From assembly GCF_026340675.1 (NCBI RefSeq), contig NZ_JAPEOX010000001.1:6076001-6140000 (forward strand): 64,000 nucleotides of DNA, in the 5' to 3' direction. Each line of letters opens with the position of its first letter. Position 1 is the first letter of the stretch. Source of the DNA: Streptomyces sp. NBC_01264 (GTDB lineage Bacteria; Actinomycetota; Actinomycetes; Streptomycetales; Streptomycetaceae). A program made the position numbers and the translations under genes. The notes under the pieces are model-generated. The model was not told the DNA's origin. It saw only the letters and a list, made by a program, of their open reading frames with translations, and did no database searches. Positions 44,108-56,108 of this stretch are shown one piece after another.

Positions 44108-45025
44108 TCAGGGGACGAGGACGATCCGGCCGCGGACGCCGCCCTTGGCCATGGCCTCGTAGGCGTCGGCCGCATCGGCGAGGGGTACGACGGCGTGGAC
44201 GCGGGCCGGCAGCTCCCCCGTCGCCGCGCGTTCGAGCAGTCGGGCGAGGAGGGGGCCGTCGGGGCGGGCGAAGAGGACCCCGACGGTGATGCCGCGCTCC
44301 TCGGGAAGGCGGGGCGCGGGCTGCACGCCCACGAAGCGGCCGCCGTCGCGCACCGCCCGCAGGGCGTCCTCCTGCAGGGCTCCGGCGTCGGCGACGGCGT
44401 CCCAGCCCTGCCCGACCCCGGTGGCGAAGTCGGCGCCGAGGCCCCGTACGAACGGCTCGTCGGCCGTACGGGCCGTCCCGGTCACCTCCCAGCCGCGGTC
44501 CTGGGCGAGTACGGCGGCGTACGCGCCCACCGCGCCGGCCGCGCCCGTCACCAGCAGGCGGCGGCCCCCCGCGGGCGCCTCGCCGAGGAGGTCGACGAGC
44601 TGGGCCGCGGCGGTGGCGTTGAGCGGCACCACGGCCGCCTCGACCAGGTCCAGGGCGTCCGGTACGACGGCGACCTTCGCGGCGGAGACCAGGAGGTGTT
44701 CGGCATGGGATCCGTGGTCGCGGTCGAAGCCGTCGAGGAACCCGGCGACCCGGGTGCCGACCCGGAGCTCGACGCCCGGTCCGACGGCGTCGACCGTGCC
44801 GGCGAAGTCCCAGCCGAGCCCGGTGTGCTGAGGCTGGTCGACCAGGCCGAGCCGGTGGAAGACGCCCCCTGCCACCCCCAGGTCCACCGGGTTGACCGCC
44901 GCGGCCGCGACCTCGACCCGGATCTGGTCCGGCCCCGGCTCGGGCAGGGGGACGGTGACCGTGCGGATCGACCGGGGTCCGGACGGGACGCGGACCACGG
45001 CGCGGCGGGAAGTGGTGTGCTGCAT
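44108..45025 (-). CDS. Zinc-independent quinone oxidoreductase (MDR family)
   Basis: 305 residues, ATG at 45025 after GAAGGAG. GroES-like N-terminal domain (GWDFAGTVDAVGPGVELRVGTRV), NAD(P)H-binding GAAGAVGAYAAVLAQ, and no Cys/His cluster for zinc. Reduces quinones or enones with NADPH. It is divergent from the HxlR gene, with a palindromic operator close to its start. Confidence 0.9.
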   Translation of the reverse strand: MQHTTSRRAVVRVPSGPRSIRTVTVPLPEPGPDQIRVEVAAAAVNPVDLGVAGGVFHRLGLVDQPQHTGLGWDFAGTVDAVGPGVELRVGTRVAGFLDGFDRDHGSHAEHLLVSAAKVAVVPDALDLVEAAVVPLNATAAAQLVDLLGEAPAGGRRLLVTGAAGAVGAYAAVLAQDRGWEVTGTARTADEPFVRGLGADFATGVGQGWDAVADAGALQEDALRAVRDGGRFVGVQPAPRLPEERGITVGVLFARPDGPLLARLLERAATGELPARVHAVVPLADAADAYEAMAKGGVRGRIVLVP

Positions 45026-45122
45026 CTCAACTGCTCCTTCGTGGAGGCCCGGTGAGGTGGACGGCCTTGCCATCGCTCGGGCATGTCACCACCATGGAGC
45101 CACCTGCTCATCGGCGGGAAGG

Positions 45123-45140
45123 AGGCACCTGAAGGTGCCT
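45123..45140. promoter_or_regulatory. HxlR operator candidate
   Basis: AGGCACCTGAAGGTGCCT is a perfect 8-2-8 palindrome, 26 bases before the hxlR-type start and in the common promoter region with the quinone oxidoreductase. Confidence 0.8.
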
Positions 45141-45165
45141 AAGTGACCGAGTGGAGACGCGAGTT

Positions 45166-45612
45166 ATGGCGACGAGGACCGCGGCGGAGCGACGGGCCGA
45201 GGCCAAGGCGGAGTACGACGCGTTCTTCGCGCAGTGCCCCAGCCGCCAACTCCTGGAGCGGATCTCCGACAAGTGGGTCGCCCTCGTGCTCGCCGCCCTG
45301 GGCGGGGACGGACCGGGGACCAACCCCGGTGACGAGCCGATGCCCATGCGCTTCTCCGAGCTGCAACGCCGGATCTCGGGCGTGAGCCAGAAGATGCTGA
45401 CGCAGACGCTGCGCGCACTGGAGCGCGACGGGATGGTGACCAGGACCGTGACCCCCACGGTGCCCGTCACCGTCAGCTATGAGCTGACCGGTCTCGGCCG
45501 CTCGCTCCAGGGGCTCATGAAGGGGATCAAGGCCTGGGCGGAGGGCCACATGGAAGAGGTCCTCACGCATCGCGGCGGCTTCGACCAGGGGCAGGGCGCC
45601 GCCGCCGACTGA
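45166..45612 (+). CDS. HxlR family regulator
   Basis: 148 residues from ATG 45166 (GTG at 45151 possible). Winged HTH with CPSRQLLERISDKWVALVL (conserved Cys), FSELQRRISGVSQKMLTQTLRALERDGMV and SYELTGLGRSL. HxlR proteins respond to electrophiles, quinones or aldehydes, matching its divergent quinone oxidoreductase target. Confidence 0.93.
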   Translation: MATRTAAERRAEAKAEYDAFFAQCPSRQLLERISDKWVALVLAALGGDGPGTNPGDEPMPMRFSELQRRISGVSQKMLTQTLRALERDGMVTRTVTPTVPVTVSYELTGLGRSLQGLMKGIKAWAEGHMEEVLTHRGGFDQGQGAAAD

Positions 45613-45641
45613 CGGACGAAGTGGTCCCGGATCGCGGGGGA

Positions 45642-46817
<1,176 letters not shown>

Positions 46818-46818
46818 G

Positions 46819-47232
46819 TCAGTGGCACTCGGGAACGGTGGGCGGGGCGGACAGGAAGGGGCGCAGCTCCAGCCACTCGTGGATGGGCCTGCCGCCCGCG
46901 CCGGGGGCGGCCGACAGCTCCCCGGCCAGCTCGACGGCGCGGTCGTAGCCGTCCACGTCGATGACCATCCAGCCGGCGATCAGGTCCTTGGTCTCGGCGA
47001 AGGGGCCGTCGGTGACGGGCGGGCGGCCCTCGCCGTCGTAGCGGACCCAGGTCCCCTCGGGGGCGAGCGCCTGACCGTCGACGAACTCGCCGGTGCCCTC
47101 GAGCTTGGCCGCGAAGTCGTGCATGTACTGGATGTGGGCCGTGATCTCCTCCGGCGTCCACTCGCTCATGGGGACGTCGTTCGCGCAAGCCGGGGCGCCG
47201 CGGTAGTGCTTGAGAAGCAGGTACTTGGCCAT
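46819..47232 (-). CDS. DGPF-domain (YCII-related) protein
   Basis: 137 residues, ATG at 47232. It carries the name motif TDGPFAETKDLIAGWMVIDVDG. DGPF genes are the constant neighbours of ECF42 sigma factors and are their main known targets. The start is 50 bases downstream of an ECF42-type promoter. Confidence 0.93.
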   Translation of the reverse strand: MAKYLLLKHYRGAPACANDVPMSEWTPEEITAHIQYMHDFAAKLEGTGEFVDGQALAPEGTWVRYDGEGRPPVTDGPFAETKDLIAGWMVIDVDGYDRAVELAGELSAAPGAGGRPIHEWLELRPFLSAPPTVPECH

Positions 47233-47281
47233 GATGGTCTCCTCCGTGCTGTGCGGCCATTGTGGCCGCTTCCACGGAGGA

Positions 47282-47308
47282 GACGGAGCCGGGCACGGGT
47301 TCTCGACA
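47282..47308 (-). promoter_or_regulatory. ECF42-type promoter of the DGPF-sigma operon
   Basis: Reading on the reverse strand: TGTCGA (-35), 17-base spacer, CGTC (-10). This agrees with the motif reported for ECF42 in Streptomyces venezuelae (TGTCGA and CGA/TC). It suggests direct autoregulation. Confidence 0.85.
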
Positions 47309-47403
47309 TCTTCTCGACGTCACCGCCGAAGTTTTTTCCACGGGATTCGAGGAGGCGGTTCGGGCGGCGGTCCGGGGGCGGTGCGGAGGCGGTGCCGGCT
47401 GCT

Positions 47404-47754
47404 TCAGGTGCGGTAGACGTGGTCGCTCTTCAGCCAGCCGTCGGCGTCGCGGTCCTTCCAGGTGCCGTCCTCGTGGCCCTTGCCGTGGCAGTGCCACCAG
47501 CCCCAGCTCCAGCCGTGATGGTGGCGCTTGTTCTGGGCCAGCCCGTGCCAATGGCAGTAGCTGGTGCCGTGATCGTGGTGCTCGTGATCGCCGTCACCGC
47601 TGTGGGCGGGCGCCACCGCGGTGGCGGAACGGGGGGTGGTCGGCGCGGCCGACGCGCTGGAGGACAGCAGGGTGCCCGCTGTGACCAGGGCGGCCGAGGC
47701 GGTGAGGACGGCGAGACGGCGCCGGGTGCGGGGCAGGGGGGTCAGGGGGGTCAT
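47404..47754 (-). CDS. Secreted histidine-rich protein
   Basis: 116 residues. Signal peptide (LAVLTASAALVTAGTLLSSSASA), then a short mature region with about a dozen His, three-His runs, and Trp clusters (DHEHHDHGTSYCHWH, KRHHHGWSWGWWHCHG) and two Cys. It probably binds a metal ion such as copper, zinc or nickel outside the cell; no family is recognised. Confidence 0.8.
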   Translation of the reverse strand: MTPLTPLPRTRRRLAVLTASAALVTAGTLLSSSASAAPTTPRSATAVAPAHSGDGDHEHHDHGTSYCHWHGLAQNKRHHHGWSWGWWHCHGKGHEDGTWKDRDADGWLKSDHVYRT

Positions 47755-47920
47755 GCGAAGTCACCTCCGGCGAGCAGGGACGGAGAACGATGGGTCACCT
47801 GCTCTCCGTGGACCCACTCCTCCATTAGCCCCGGGGCGGTGCGCGGAGTCATGCCCCTGGAGTTCGGGGCTTGACGGTCCGGGTGCGCAGGGTGCGCCGC
47901 GTGCTCTACGTGCGAAAACG

Positions 47921-47966
47921 CCTTCGGTGCGCGCCGGGGCTCGGGGGCCTCGGTGCGCACCGAAGG
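47921..47966 (-). terminator. Hairpin after the collagen-like gene
   Basis: CCTTCGGTGCGC (47921-47932) pairs with GCGCACCGAAGG (47955-47966), a perfect 12-bp stem with a 22-base GC-rich loop, 36 bases downstream of the collagen-like gene stop. Confidence 0.75.
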
Positions 47967-48002
47967 GGATCGGGCTGGGTCAGTCGGTCAGGGGCGGTTC
48001 GT

Positions 48003-49454
48003 TCAGCAGGTGGGGATGCGGTTCAGGTTCGCGGCGTAGCGGGCGGCGATCCAGCCGCGGCCGTCGGCGAGCTTGTACCAAAGGGCGTTGCCGTCGACCG
48101 CCGTGCCGTTGGTCTTGCACATCACCTGGACCTCGGTGCCGTACTTGACCACGCCGCTCTTCTTGTACTGGGTGCCGGGGCCGGTGCGGATGTGCAGCTT
48201 GTCGCTGACGATGCCGGCCTTCGGCTTGCCGGGCTGGTCGCCCTTGCCGCCGTGGTCCTTGCCACCGTGGTCCTTACCGCCGTGGTCCTTGCCGCACTTG
48301 CAGTCGCCGGGCTTGCCCTGGTCGCCCTTCGGGCCCTTGGGACCCTGCGGTCCCTGCTCGCCCTTGGGTCCGCCGGGCCCGCGCTCGCCCTTCGGGCCCC
48401 TCGGGCCCTGCTCGCCCGGCTTGCCCTTCGGCCCGCCCGGTCCGCGCGCTCCCGTGGGTCCGGCCTGGCCGGTGTCCCCGCGGTTGCCCTTGTCGCCCTT
48501 CTGGCCCTTGTCACCCTTCGGACCCTGGTCGCCCTTGTCACCCTTGTCGCCCTTGGGTCCGCCGGCCGGGCCGGTGTCGCCCTTCGGGCCTGTCGGGCCG
48601 GTGTCGCCCTTCGGGCCGCCCGCCGGGCCCGTGTCGCCCTTCGGGCCGGGTGCCCCGGTGTCGCCCTTCGGACCCTGCGGGCCTCCGGCCGGTCCCTGGT
48701 CGCCCTTCGGGCCCGTAGGGCCGGTGTCGCCCTTCGGACCCTGGTGGCCCTTGGGGCCCTCGGGCCCCTTCGGCCCGCGGTCGCCCTTCTCGCCGCGGTC
48801 CCCCTTCTCACCGCGGTCGCCGCGGTCCCCACGGTCGCCCTTCTCGCCGCGCTCGCCCTGGTCGCCCTTGTCCCCCTTGGGGCCGGGGCGGCCGTGGTGA
48901 CCGGGCTTTCCGTCGTGGCCCGGCTTCCCGTCGTGGCCGTCGTGTCCGTCGTCGCCCTTGGGCCCCGTCACCGGGGTGGACACCGCGTACAGGGCGGGCG
49001 AGGAGCCCGCTCCGGCCGCCCACTCGCCGCCGTCGAGCGTGGTGCCCTCGGGAGCGTCGGCGTCCACCCGTACGAGTACGCCCAGCCGGGTGTCGCTCTC
49101 CGCCGGGAAGGCGAAGCCCGCGCGGGTGCCCGCGTCGCAGGTCAGCTGGCGGGAGTTGCCCGAGAGGGTGCAGGGTGCGCCCGCACGGTCGCCGTTCCAG
49201 TAGAAGCGGGCCTCGGGGAAGGTCGTCCGCTCCGGCGCGGTGATCCGGAATCTGCTGCTGAGCGCCGACTTCTCGCCGGTCTCCGCCACGATCACCACAC
49301 GGCCGGTCTTGCCGGCGGCGATCGAGGGGACGTACGGCTGGGAGAACCGGAGGTGCGGCGAGCCGGCGGCGAAAGCCGGCACGGCCGGCAGCAGGCAGCT
49401 CGCGGTGACGGCCGCGACGACCAGGGCGGCCGACGTGCAGCGGGAAGCAGACAA
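48003..49454 (-). CDS. Secreted collagen-like protein with C-terminal SH3 domain
   Basis: 483 residues from a TTG at 49454 with GGAGGAAA 6 bases upstream. Signal peptide ([22 protein letters not shown]), N-terminal beta domain of about 125 residues with a Cys pair, then about 72 Gly-X-Y triplets (residues about 164-384) rich in GPK, GDK, GDT and GPA. Three one-residue breaks of the type GPA-G-GP interrupt the register. A Cys/His/Lys hinge (GDCKCG, three KDHGG units) leads to an SH3b domain ([18 protein letters not shown] to WIAARYAAN). Likely a trimeric, wall- or matrix-bound surface protein. Confidence 0.93.
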   Translation of the reverse strand: MSASRCTSAALVVAAVTASCLLPAVPAFAAGSPHLRFSQPYVPSIAAGKTGRVVIVAETGEKSALSSRFRITAPERTTFPEARFYWNGDRAGAPCTLSGNSRQLTCDAGTRAGFAFPAESDTRLGVLVRVDADAPEGTTLDGGEWAAGAGSSPALYAVSTPVTGPKGDDGHDGHDGKPGHDGKPGHHGRPGPKGDKGDQGERGEKGDRGDRGDRGEKGDRGEKGDRGPKGPEGPKGHQGPKGDTGPTGPKGDQGPAGGPQGPKGDTGAPGPKGDTGPAGGPKGDTGPTGPKGDTGPAGGPKGDKGDKGDQGPKGDKGQKGDKGNRGDTGQAGPTGARGPGGPKGKPGEQGPRGPKGERGPGGPKGEQGPQGPKGPKGDQGKPGDCKCGKDHGGKDHGGKDHGGKGDQPGKPKAGIVSDKLHIRTGPGTQYKKSGVVKYGTEVQVMCKTNGTAVDGNALWYKLADGRGWIAARYAANLNRIPTC

Positions 49455-49585
49455 GGGTGTTTCCTCCGCGAGGAAAGGCGACGGAACCGGAGGACGACCG
49501 CCGAATGCGGTCTTCCGGTGGACAAAAGTGCCAACACCAGTTAAAAGCTGACAATGCGACCCGGTTGTGTACGACGCGTAACCGA

Positions 49586-50200
49586 TCACTCGGCAGCCGC
49601 GTGAATCCCTCCGCCGTGGCCCCCGCTGTCCCGGACCAGGACGTACGCCGCCTCGCGCGCCCGCACCGCCGCCGCCGGCCCCGGTTCCAGGGCCGCGACC
49701 ACCGTGGCCCCCTCGACCAGCAGCAGCAGGTGCTCCGCCAGGCCCTCCCGGCCGGGACCGGCGATGCCGGCCAGCAGCGCCCGTAGCTCCGCCTTGTGAC
49801 GGCGTACGACGTCCAGCACTCCGGCGGGGCCCGCGCCCAGCTCCCCGTACGCGTTCAGGAACGCGCAGCCGCGGAAGTCCGGCTCCGAGAACCACCCCGC
49901 GAGCCACTCGAAGACGGCCCCGACGGGATCGTCCTGCCCCGCGGCCACCGCTGCGCCCAGGCTCCCCATCCAGCGGCGGTCCCGGCGCTCCAGATAGGCG
50001 GTGACCAGGGATTCCTTGGCCGGGTAGAGGCGGTAGAGCCGCTTGAGCGGGATGCCCGACTCCGCACGGATGCGGTCCATGCCGACAGCCTGGATGCCCT
50101 CGGCGTAGAACAGCGCCTCCGCGGCGTCCAGCAGACGCGTGCGGGCCTCGTCGTCGGTCGTCGGGGTGGCTGCGGGGGCGGAGGCGGAGGTGGCGGGCAT
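49586..50200 (-). CDS. TetR family regulator
   Basis: 204 residues, [48 protein letters not shown]. It is divergent from the NTF2-like gene, with two identical operators between them. Confidence 0.92.
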   Translation of the reverse strand: MPATSASAPAATPTTDDEARTRLLDAAEALFYAEGIQAVGMDRIRAESGIPLKRLYRLYPAKESLVTAYLERRDRRWMGSLGAAVAAGQDDPVGAVFEWLAGWFSEPDFRGCAFLNAYGELGAGPAGVLDVVRRHKAELRALLAGIAGPGREGLAEHLLLLVEGATVVAALEPGPAAAVRAREAAYVLVRDSGGHGGGIHAAAE

Positions 50201-50231
50201 GGAAGCAGCGTAGACCAGAATCGCTTGCGTC

Positions 50232-50281
50232 GAGAACGACCGTTCTCTAGTCTTGCGACAACGGAGAGAACGACCGTTCTC
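50232..50281. promoter_or_regulatory. Two identical TetR operators
   Basis: GAGAACGACCGTTCTC occurs at 50232-50247 and 50266-50281, 34 bases apart (about three helical turns), each a 7-2-7 inverted repeat. This suits cooperative binding of two TetR dimers to one DNA face. Confidence 0.9.
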
Positions 50282-50328
50282 TCCCTCGCCCCCGCCCCCG
50301 CCCCGCAGAACCCGAGAGGTGTCCCGAC

Positions 50329-50754
50329 GTGACTGCCACTCCCTCCTCCGTACGACCGCCCCTGCCGCCCTTCACGGCGGAGTCCGCGCGAGCCAAGGTG
50401 CAGGCCGCCGAGGACGCCTGGAACAGCCGTGACCCCGAGCGCGTCGCCCTCGCCTACACCGAGGACTCCGCCTGGCGGAACCGCGACCGCTTCCTGACCG
50501 GGCGCGCCGAGATCCGCGCCTTCCTCGCCGACAAGTGGGAGCGCGAGCTGGAGTACCGGCTGCGCAAGGAGCTGTGGGCGTACACCGACAACCGCATCTC
50601 GGTGCGCTTCGAGTACGAGTGGCACGACGCGAGCGGCCAGTGGTGGCGCAGCCACGGCAACGAGCAGTGGGAGTTCGACGCCGCGGGCCTGATGCGCCGC
50701 CGGGAAGCGAGCATCAACGACGTCCCGATCGAGGAGTCGGACCGCCGCCTCTGA
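50329..50754 (+). CDS. NTF2-like protein (DUF1348)
   Basis: 141 residues, GTG at 50329 with GAGAGGTG upstream. Full DUF1348 sequence with [33 protein letters not shown] and [17 protein letters not shown]. Members are about 150 residues with unknown substrate; the TetR operators indicate induction by an unknown compound. Confidence 0.92.
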   Translation: MTATPSSVRPPLPPFTAESARAKVQAAEDAWNSRDPERVALAYTEDSAWRNRDRFLTGRAEIRAFLADKWERELEYRLRKELWAYTDNRISVRFEYEWHDASGQWWRSHGNEQWEFDAAGLMRRREASINDVPIEESDRRL

Positions 50755-50804
50755 GGCCGGATCCATGCCGGAGTTATGCTGGCGGGGACCCCTTGGGAGG
50801 CAAC

Positions 50805-51239
50805 GTGACCGAGCGCAAACCGCCTGGTGTCAGCTTCGAATCCTTCGTGGACCGTCAGATCAGACAGGCCGGTGAGCGCGGGGAGTTCGAGGAACTGCCC
50901 GGCTTCGGCAAGCCGCTGGCCTCGCTCGACGCCCCGTACGACGAGCTGTGGTGGATCAAGGGAAAACTGCACCGCGAGGGCTTCGCGGTCCTCCCGGCGG
51001 CGCTCGCGCTGCGCAAGGAGGCGGAGGACGCCCGGGAGGCGCTCGAGTCCGCCCGCACCGAACGCCAGGTCCGCGACCTCCTCACGCAGATCAACGACAA
51101 GATCCGCACGGCCCTGCGCAGGCCCCCGCCCGGCCCCCCGCTGAACGTCCAGGAGTTCGACGTGGAAGCTGAGGTCACCCGCTGGCGGGAGTCCCGCGAG
51201 GCGGGGAACGCTTCGCAGCGTTCGAAGTCCGACCGGTAG
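50805..51239 (+). CDS. DUF1992 (DnaJ-C28-like) protein
   Basis: 144 residues, GTG at 50805 after GGGAGG. Conserved FESFVDRQIRQAGERGEFEELPGFGKPL is the family hallmark. There is no J domain. Function unknown. Confidence 0.9.
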   Translation: MTERKPPGVSFESFVDRQIRQAGERGEFEELPGFGKPLASLDAPYDELWWIKGKLHREGFAVLPAALALRKEAEDAREALESARTERQVRDLLTQINDKIRTALRRPPPGPPLNVQEFDVEAEVTRWRESREAGNASQRSKSDR

Positions 51240-51593
51240 GGGCGTCCGCCGTGCCCTCGGTGCACGCGGTGCCTTCGGCGCCGGTGTGCAGGTAGCTGTA
51301 GCCGGCGTTCCTGCGGGTCCTGTGGCCCGCTTGCCCAGCGGTGATGGGGACGGCTGGAGCGGTCACCCATGCGCGCTTCGCCCAGGGGCGCGGCAGCGGT
51401 AGGCCCATCGCCGGGTGGTCAGTGCCCATGAGCCGCATCTCTTCTTCGCGCCGACGCGCGAGGAGGCGGCGGTGCGGAAGCGGCGGGCTGGTCCGCTGGC
51501 CGGGAATCGGATCGCGATCTTCGGGGTTGGTGGGGATGAACCGTTGATCGCCATCAACGGGGTTGGTGGGGGATGAGCCGTTATTGGAGGGCC
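51240..51593. other. Gene-poor stretch with a 23-24-bp direct repeat
   Basis: 354 bases without a convincing gene. A reverse-strand frame at 51175-51438 (87 codons) has no ribosome site and no known domain. GGGGTTGGTGGGG..GA.CCGTT occurs twice (51523-51545 and 51559-51582), just before the next gene. Possibly the trace of a past rearrangement. Confidence 0.6.
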
Positions 51594-52604
51594 ATGCGAG
51601 CGATTCAGGTGTATGAAGTGGGCGGTCCCGAGGTGCTGCGGGAGGCCGAGGTGGACCAGCCGCGGCCGGGTCCGGGCGAGGCGGTCGTGGAGGTCGCCGC
51701 GTCCGGGGTCAACTTCCTCGACGTCTACTTCCGCGAAGGCCGGTACAGCCTCCCGCTGCCCTTCACCCCGGGCGCTGAGGGCGCCGGGACGGTCGTCGAA
51801 GTCGGACCCGGCGTCGCTGACGTCGCAGTCGGGGACCGGGTCGGTTGGGTGGAGATTCCCGGCACGTATGCCGAGCGGGCCGTCGTGGACTCCTCCCGGC
51901 TGGTGCCGCTGCCCGACGACATCGACTTCGAGACGGCCGCCGCCGTGCTCCTGCAGGGCATGACCGCGCACTATCTCGTCAAGGACGCCTACCCGGTTCA
52001 GGCGGGCGACACCGTGCTCCTGCATGCGGCTGCCGGCGGCATGGGACTGCTCTTGACCCAGCTCATCACCCATCTCGGCGGCAGGGTGATCGGCACGACG
52101 TCGACCACGGCGAAGGCCGAGCTGGCGAAGCGTGCCGGGGCCGCCGAGGTGATCCTTTCCTCCGCGGTCGACGATCTCGCAGCCGAGGCGAGGCGGCTCA
52201 ACGGCGGTCAGGGACTGCCGGTTGTCTTCGACGGCGTCGGCGCGCACACCTTCGATGCGAGCCTCGCCAGCCTGCGAGCCCGCGGCCATCTCGTGCTCTT
52301 CGGCGCGGCCAGTGGTGCCGTGCCGCCGTTCGATCCGATGCGGCTCGCCCAGGGCGGTTCGCTGACCCTGATCCGGCCCAGCCTCGGGGACTACATCGCC
52401 GATCGGTCCGAACTGCTCCGACGCGCCGCCGATGTGTTCGAGTGGGTGCGCTCCAAGGCGCTCGAGGTCACCGTGACGGGCCGCTACGCGCTGTCCGAGG
52501 CCGCCCAGGCCCACAGCGATCTGGAGGCTCGGCGTACCACCGGCAAGCTGCTCCTCGTGCCCGATCCGGCCGCTGTCGGACGCCGCGAGGAGACGCGGAG
52601 CTGA
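51594..52604 (+). CDS. Quinone oxidoreductase (QOR-type MDR)
   Basis: 336 residues from ATG 51594, chosen because MRAIQVYEVGGPEVL is the usual family start. The ATG at 51573 (7 codons earlier) is possible since GGAGG is only 3 bases before 51594. GTP-AEGAGTVVEVG, NADPH loop HAAAGGMGLLLTQL and no zinc ligands. Reduces quinones with NADPH. Confidence 0.92.
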   Translation: MRAIQVYEVGGPEVLREAEVDQPRPGPGEAVVEVAASGVNFLDVYFREGRYSLPLPFTPGAEGAGTVVEVGPGVADVAVGDRVGWVEIPGTYAERAVVDSSRLVPLPDDIDFETAAAVLLQGMTAHYLVKDAYPVQAGDTVLLHAAAGGMGLLLTQLITHLGGRVIGTTSTTAKAELAKRAGAAEVILSSAVDDLAAEARRLNGGQGLPVVFDGVGAHTFDASLASLRARGHLVLFGAASGAVPPFDPMRLAQGGSLTLIRPSLGDYIADRSELLRRAADVFEWVRSKALEVTVTGRYALSEAAQAHSDLEARRTTGKLLLVPDPAAVGRREETRS

Positions 52605-52801
52605 TCGCGGGTGACGAGGTCGGGGATCTTGGAGACGGAGATGTCGAGGGCACGGCCGACCGTCATCGCCCAGATCCCCGACAGCGTCGGGCACTGACCC
52701 CCGGGGCGTCGTGCCCCTGGAAGGGGGCTCAGGGGGACCCAGGGTGATCTGGCCTGGACGGGGTGTTCGCCCATGCCGGGGTCGGCGTGTTCCAGCGGAC
52801 G

Positions 52802-53524
52802 TCAGGCTCTGCTCGCCCCCAGTGCGGCCAGGGCCTCGGTGACGCGGTCCGCCTGGTGGGTGGCGCCGAGGAGGTTCGGGTGGAGGACGGTGCAGGCCTC
52901 GCCCCGGGCCGGGATGGAGCGGCAGAGCTCGGAGGGCGGATCGCTCTGCTCGCCGGGCCCGGTCAGGCTGTCCTTGATCCCGTACATCCAGCGCTGCTCG
53001 GCGGTCGCGCACACCCCGTGCCCGGTGCTGGAGAAGTACGTGTCCACATACACCGCGCCGCCGCGCCGGGCCTGCTCCCGCAGGAGGGTGTTGACCCGCC
53101 GCTCCAGGCCGTCGAGCCAGGGCATGTCGCCCTTGGCGACGGTTCCGAGCTGGTGCCAGGACCCCCAGCCGCAGCCCGCGGCCTGGTCCACGATGGCCGG
53201 ATACCCGACGACTGCCACCCCGGCGCGCGGGGCGCGCGTGCGGATCTCCTTCAGCAGGGCCGCGAAGTCGGCCTCCAGCGCGGTGAACCGGGCGTCGAGC
53301 CCGGCGGCGCCCCCGCCCCGCGCGTAGTGGTCGGCGCACGGGCTCCCCGTACCGAAAGTGGCCAGGCCGCGCTTCACGCAGGTCTCCACGATCTCGGAGA
53401 AGCCCACGGAGTTGCCGCCCGCGCCGACCGTGACGAGATCGGCGGCGGCCGTAACGGCCCTGATCTGCGCCGGTTTGGCGGCCCATGCCCTTCCGCAGCG
53501 CACATCACCAAAAGTAGCCGACAT
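52802..53524 (-). pseudogene. SGNH esterase lacking its N-terminal catalytic block
   Basis: 240 residues. The middle and end of a secreted SGNH/GDSL esterase are clear: DLVTVGAGGNSVGF (block III), WLDGLERRVNTLLRE, and VLHPNLLG with the catalytic His. The signal peptide and GDS block that carries the nucleophile Ser are missing, and the upstream TetR gene ends 58 bases away, so they are not encoded here. The usual GGND is GGNS. Probably inactive. Confidence 0.8.
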
Positions 53525-53582
53525 GACTACGGAGAGTAATCGTCTGGGGTTTTGTTCGTTCGATCGAGTGAACGAGGAGCGG

Positions 53583-54167
53583 CTACGCCTGTCCGTGGGC
53601 CTGGGTGATCAGGTCCGTCGCGACCTCCAGGGCGGCCAGCCGGGTCTCCTCCGGGTCGCCCTCCACGTGCTGGAGGAACATCATTCCCGCGTGGAGGGTG
53701 AACAGGGCGCTCACGCACCGCACCTGATCGGCCAGCGGGGCGTCCTCCTTGCCGGTCCGGAGCAGCTCCACCAGGGCGAACAGCCTCTTCTTCACCGTCT
53801 CGCCGATGGTCAGCTCCCGCAGCGAGGCCTGGTTCTCCTGCATGAAGCGGTACAGCGAGGCGCCGCCCGCCATCGCCTCGCTGTAGCGGCGCAGGACCTC
53901 CCGCTTCATCTCCAGCGTGCGCGGCTGCTCCTCGGCCCACTGGATCAGCTCGTCGATGGGCCGCGTCAGGTCCTCGAACAGGCTGATGATGATGTCTTCC
54001 TTGGTCTTGAAGTGGTAGTACAGCGCCGCCTTCGTGACCCCCAGCCGCTCCGCGATCTCCCGCAGCGACGTCTTCTCGTACCCCTGCTCGGCGAAGAGTT
54101 CCAGCGCGACGTCCTGGATGCGCTGCCGCGTATCGCCACGGCGCTGCTGCGGACCGCTGCTGGACAT
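53583..54167 (-). CDS. TetR family repressor of the efflux gene
   Basis: 194 residues, HTH VALELFAEQGYEKTSLREIAERLGVTKAALYYHFKTKEDII. It is divergent from an MFS exporter, with a long inverted repeat between them; a classical repressor-pump pair. Confidence 0.93.
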   Translation of the reverse strand: MSSSGPQQRRGDTRQRIQDVALELFAEQGYEKTSLREIAERLGVTKAALYYHFKTKEDIIISLFEDLTRPIDELIQWAEEQPRTLEMKREVLRRYSEAMAGGASLYRFMQENQASLRELTIGETVKKRLFALVELLRTGKEDAPLADQVRCVSALFTLHAGMMFLQHVEGDPEETRLAALEVATDLITQAHGQA

Positions 54168-54185
54168 GACTCTCCCCTGACTTTT

Positions 54186-55883
<1,698 letters not shown>

Positions 55884-56034
55884 GCTGCTCTCGCTCTGGT
55901 GTGGGGTGGGCCCGGCCCGGTGGATCTACGGATCCTCCGGGCCGGGCCCACCCGTATGTGCGGGGCGGCCTCGCGGCGCGGGGCCTTCCCCCACCCCGCC
56001 CGTTCCCGAAACCGGGCTCCTCCCGGACCCGTTC

Positions 56035-56082
56035 GGGGGCTCCGCCCCCGGGCCCCCGCTCCTCAAACGCCGGAGGGGCTGG
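56035..56082. repeat. Dispersed Streptomyces intergenic repeat
   Basis: A GGGGGC-TCC-GCCCCC hairpin is followed by CCTCAAACGCCGG-type core (56061-56082). Same family as at 6792 and 13783, in the convergent gap between the exporter and L,D-transpeptidase genes, where it probably ends both transcripts. Confidence 0.8.
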
Positions 56083-56108
56083 ATTTGGCTGGTCTGGGCT
56101 GGGTTTGG

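Noticed and set aside
48300..48970. DNA-level repeat element or CRISPR
   Set aside because: The periodicity comes from Gly-X-Y codons of the collagen-like protein.
51175..51438. Reverse-strand 87-codon gene
   Set aside because: No ribosome site, overlaps the DUF1992 3' end, and no recognisable domain.
53525..53540. Shared 14-mer CGGAGAGTAATCGT with 62688-62701 as a common promoter element
   Set aside because: Only two copies, with no common flanks or clear -35; could be chance or a weak regulator site.
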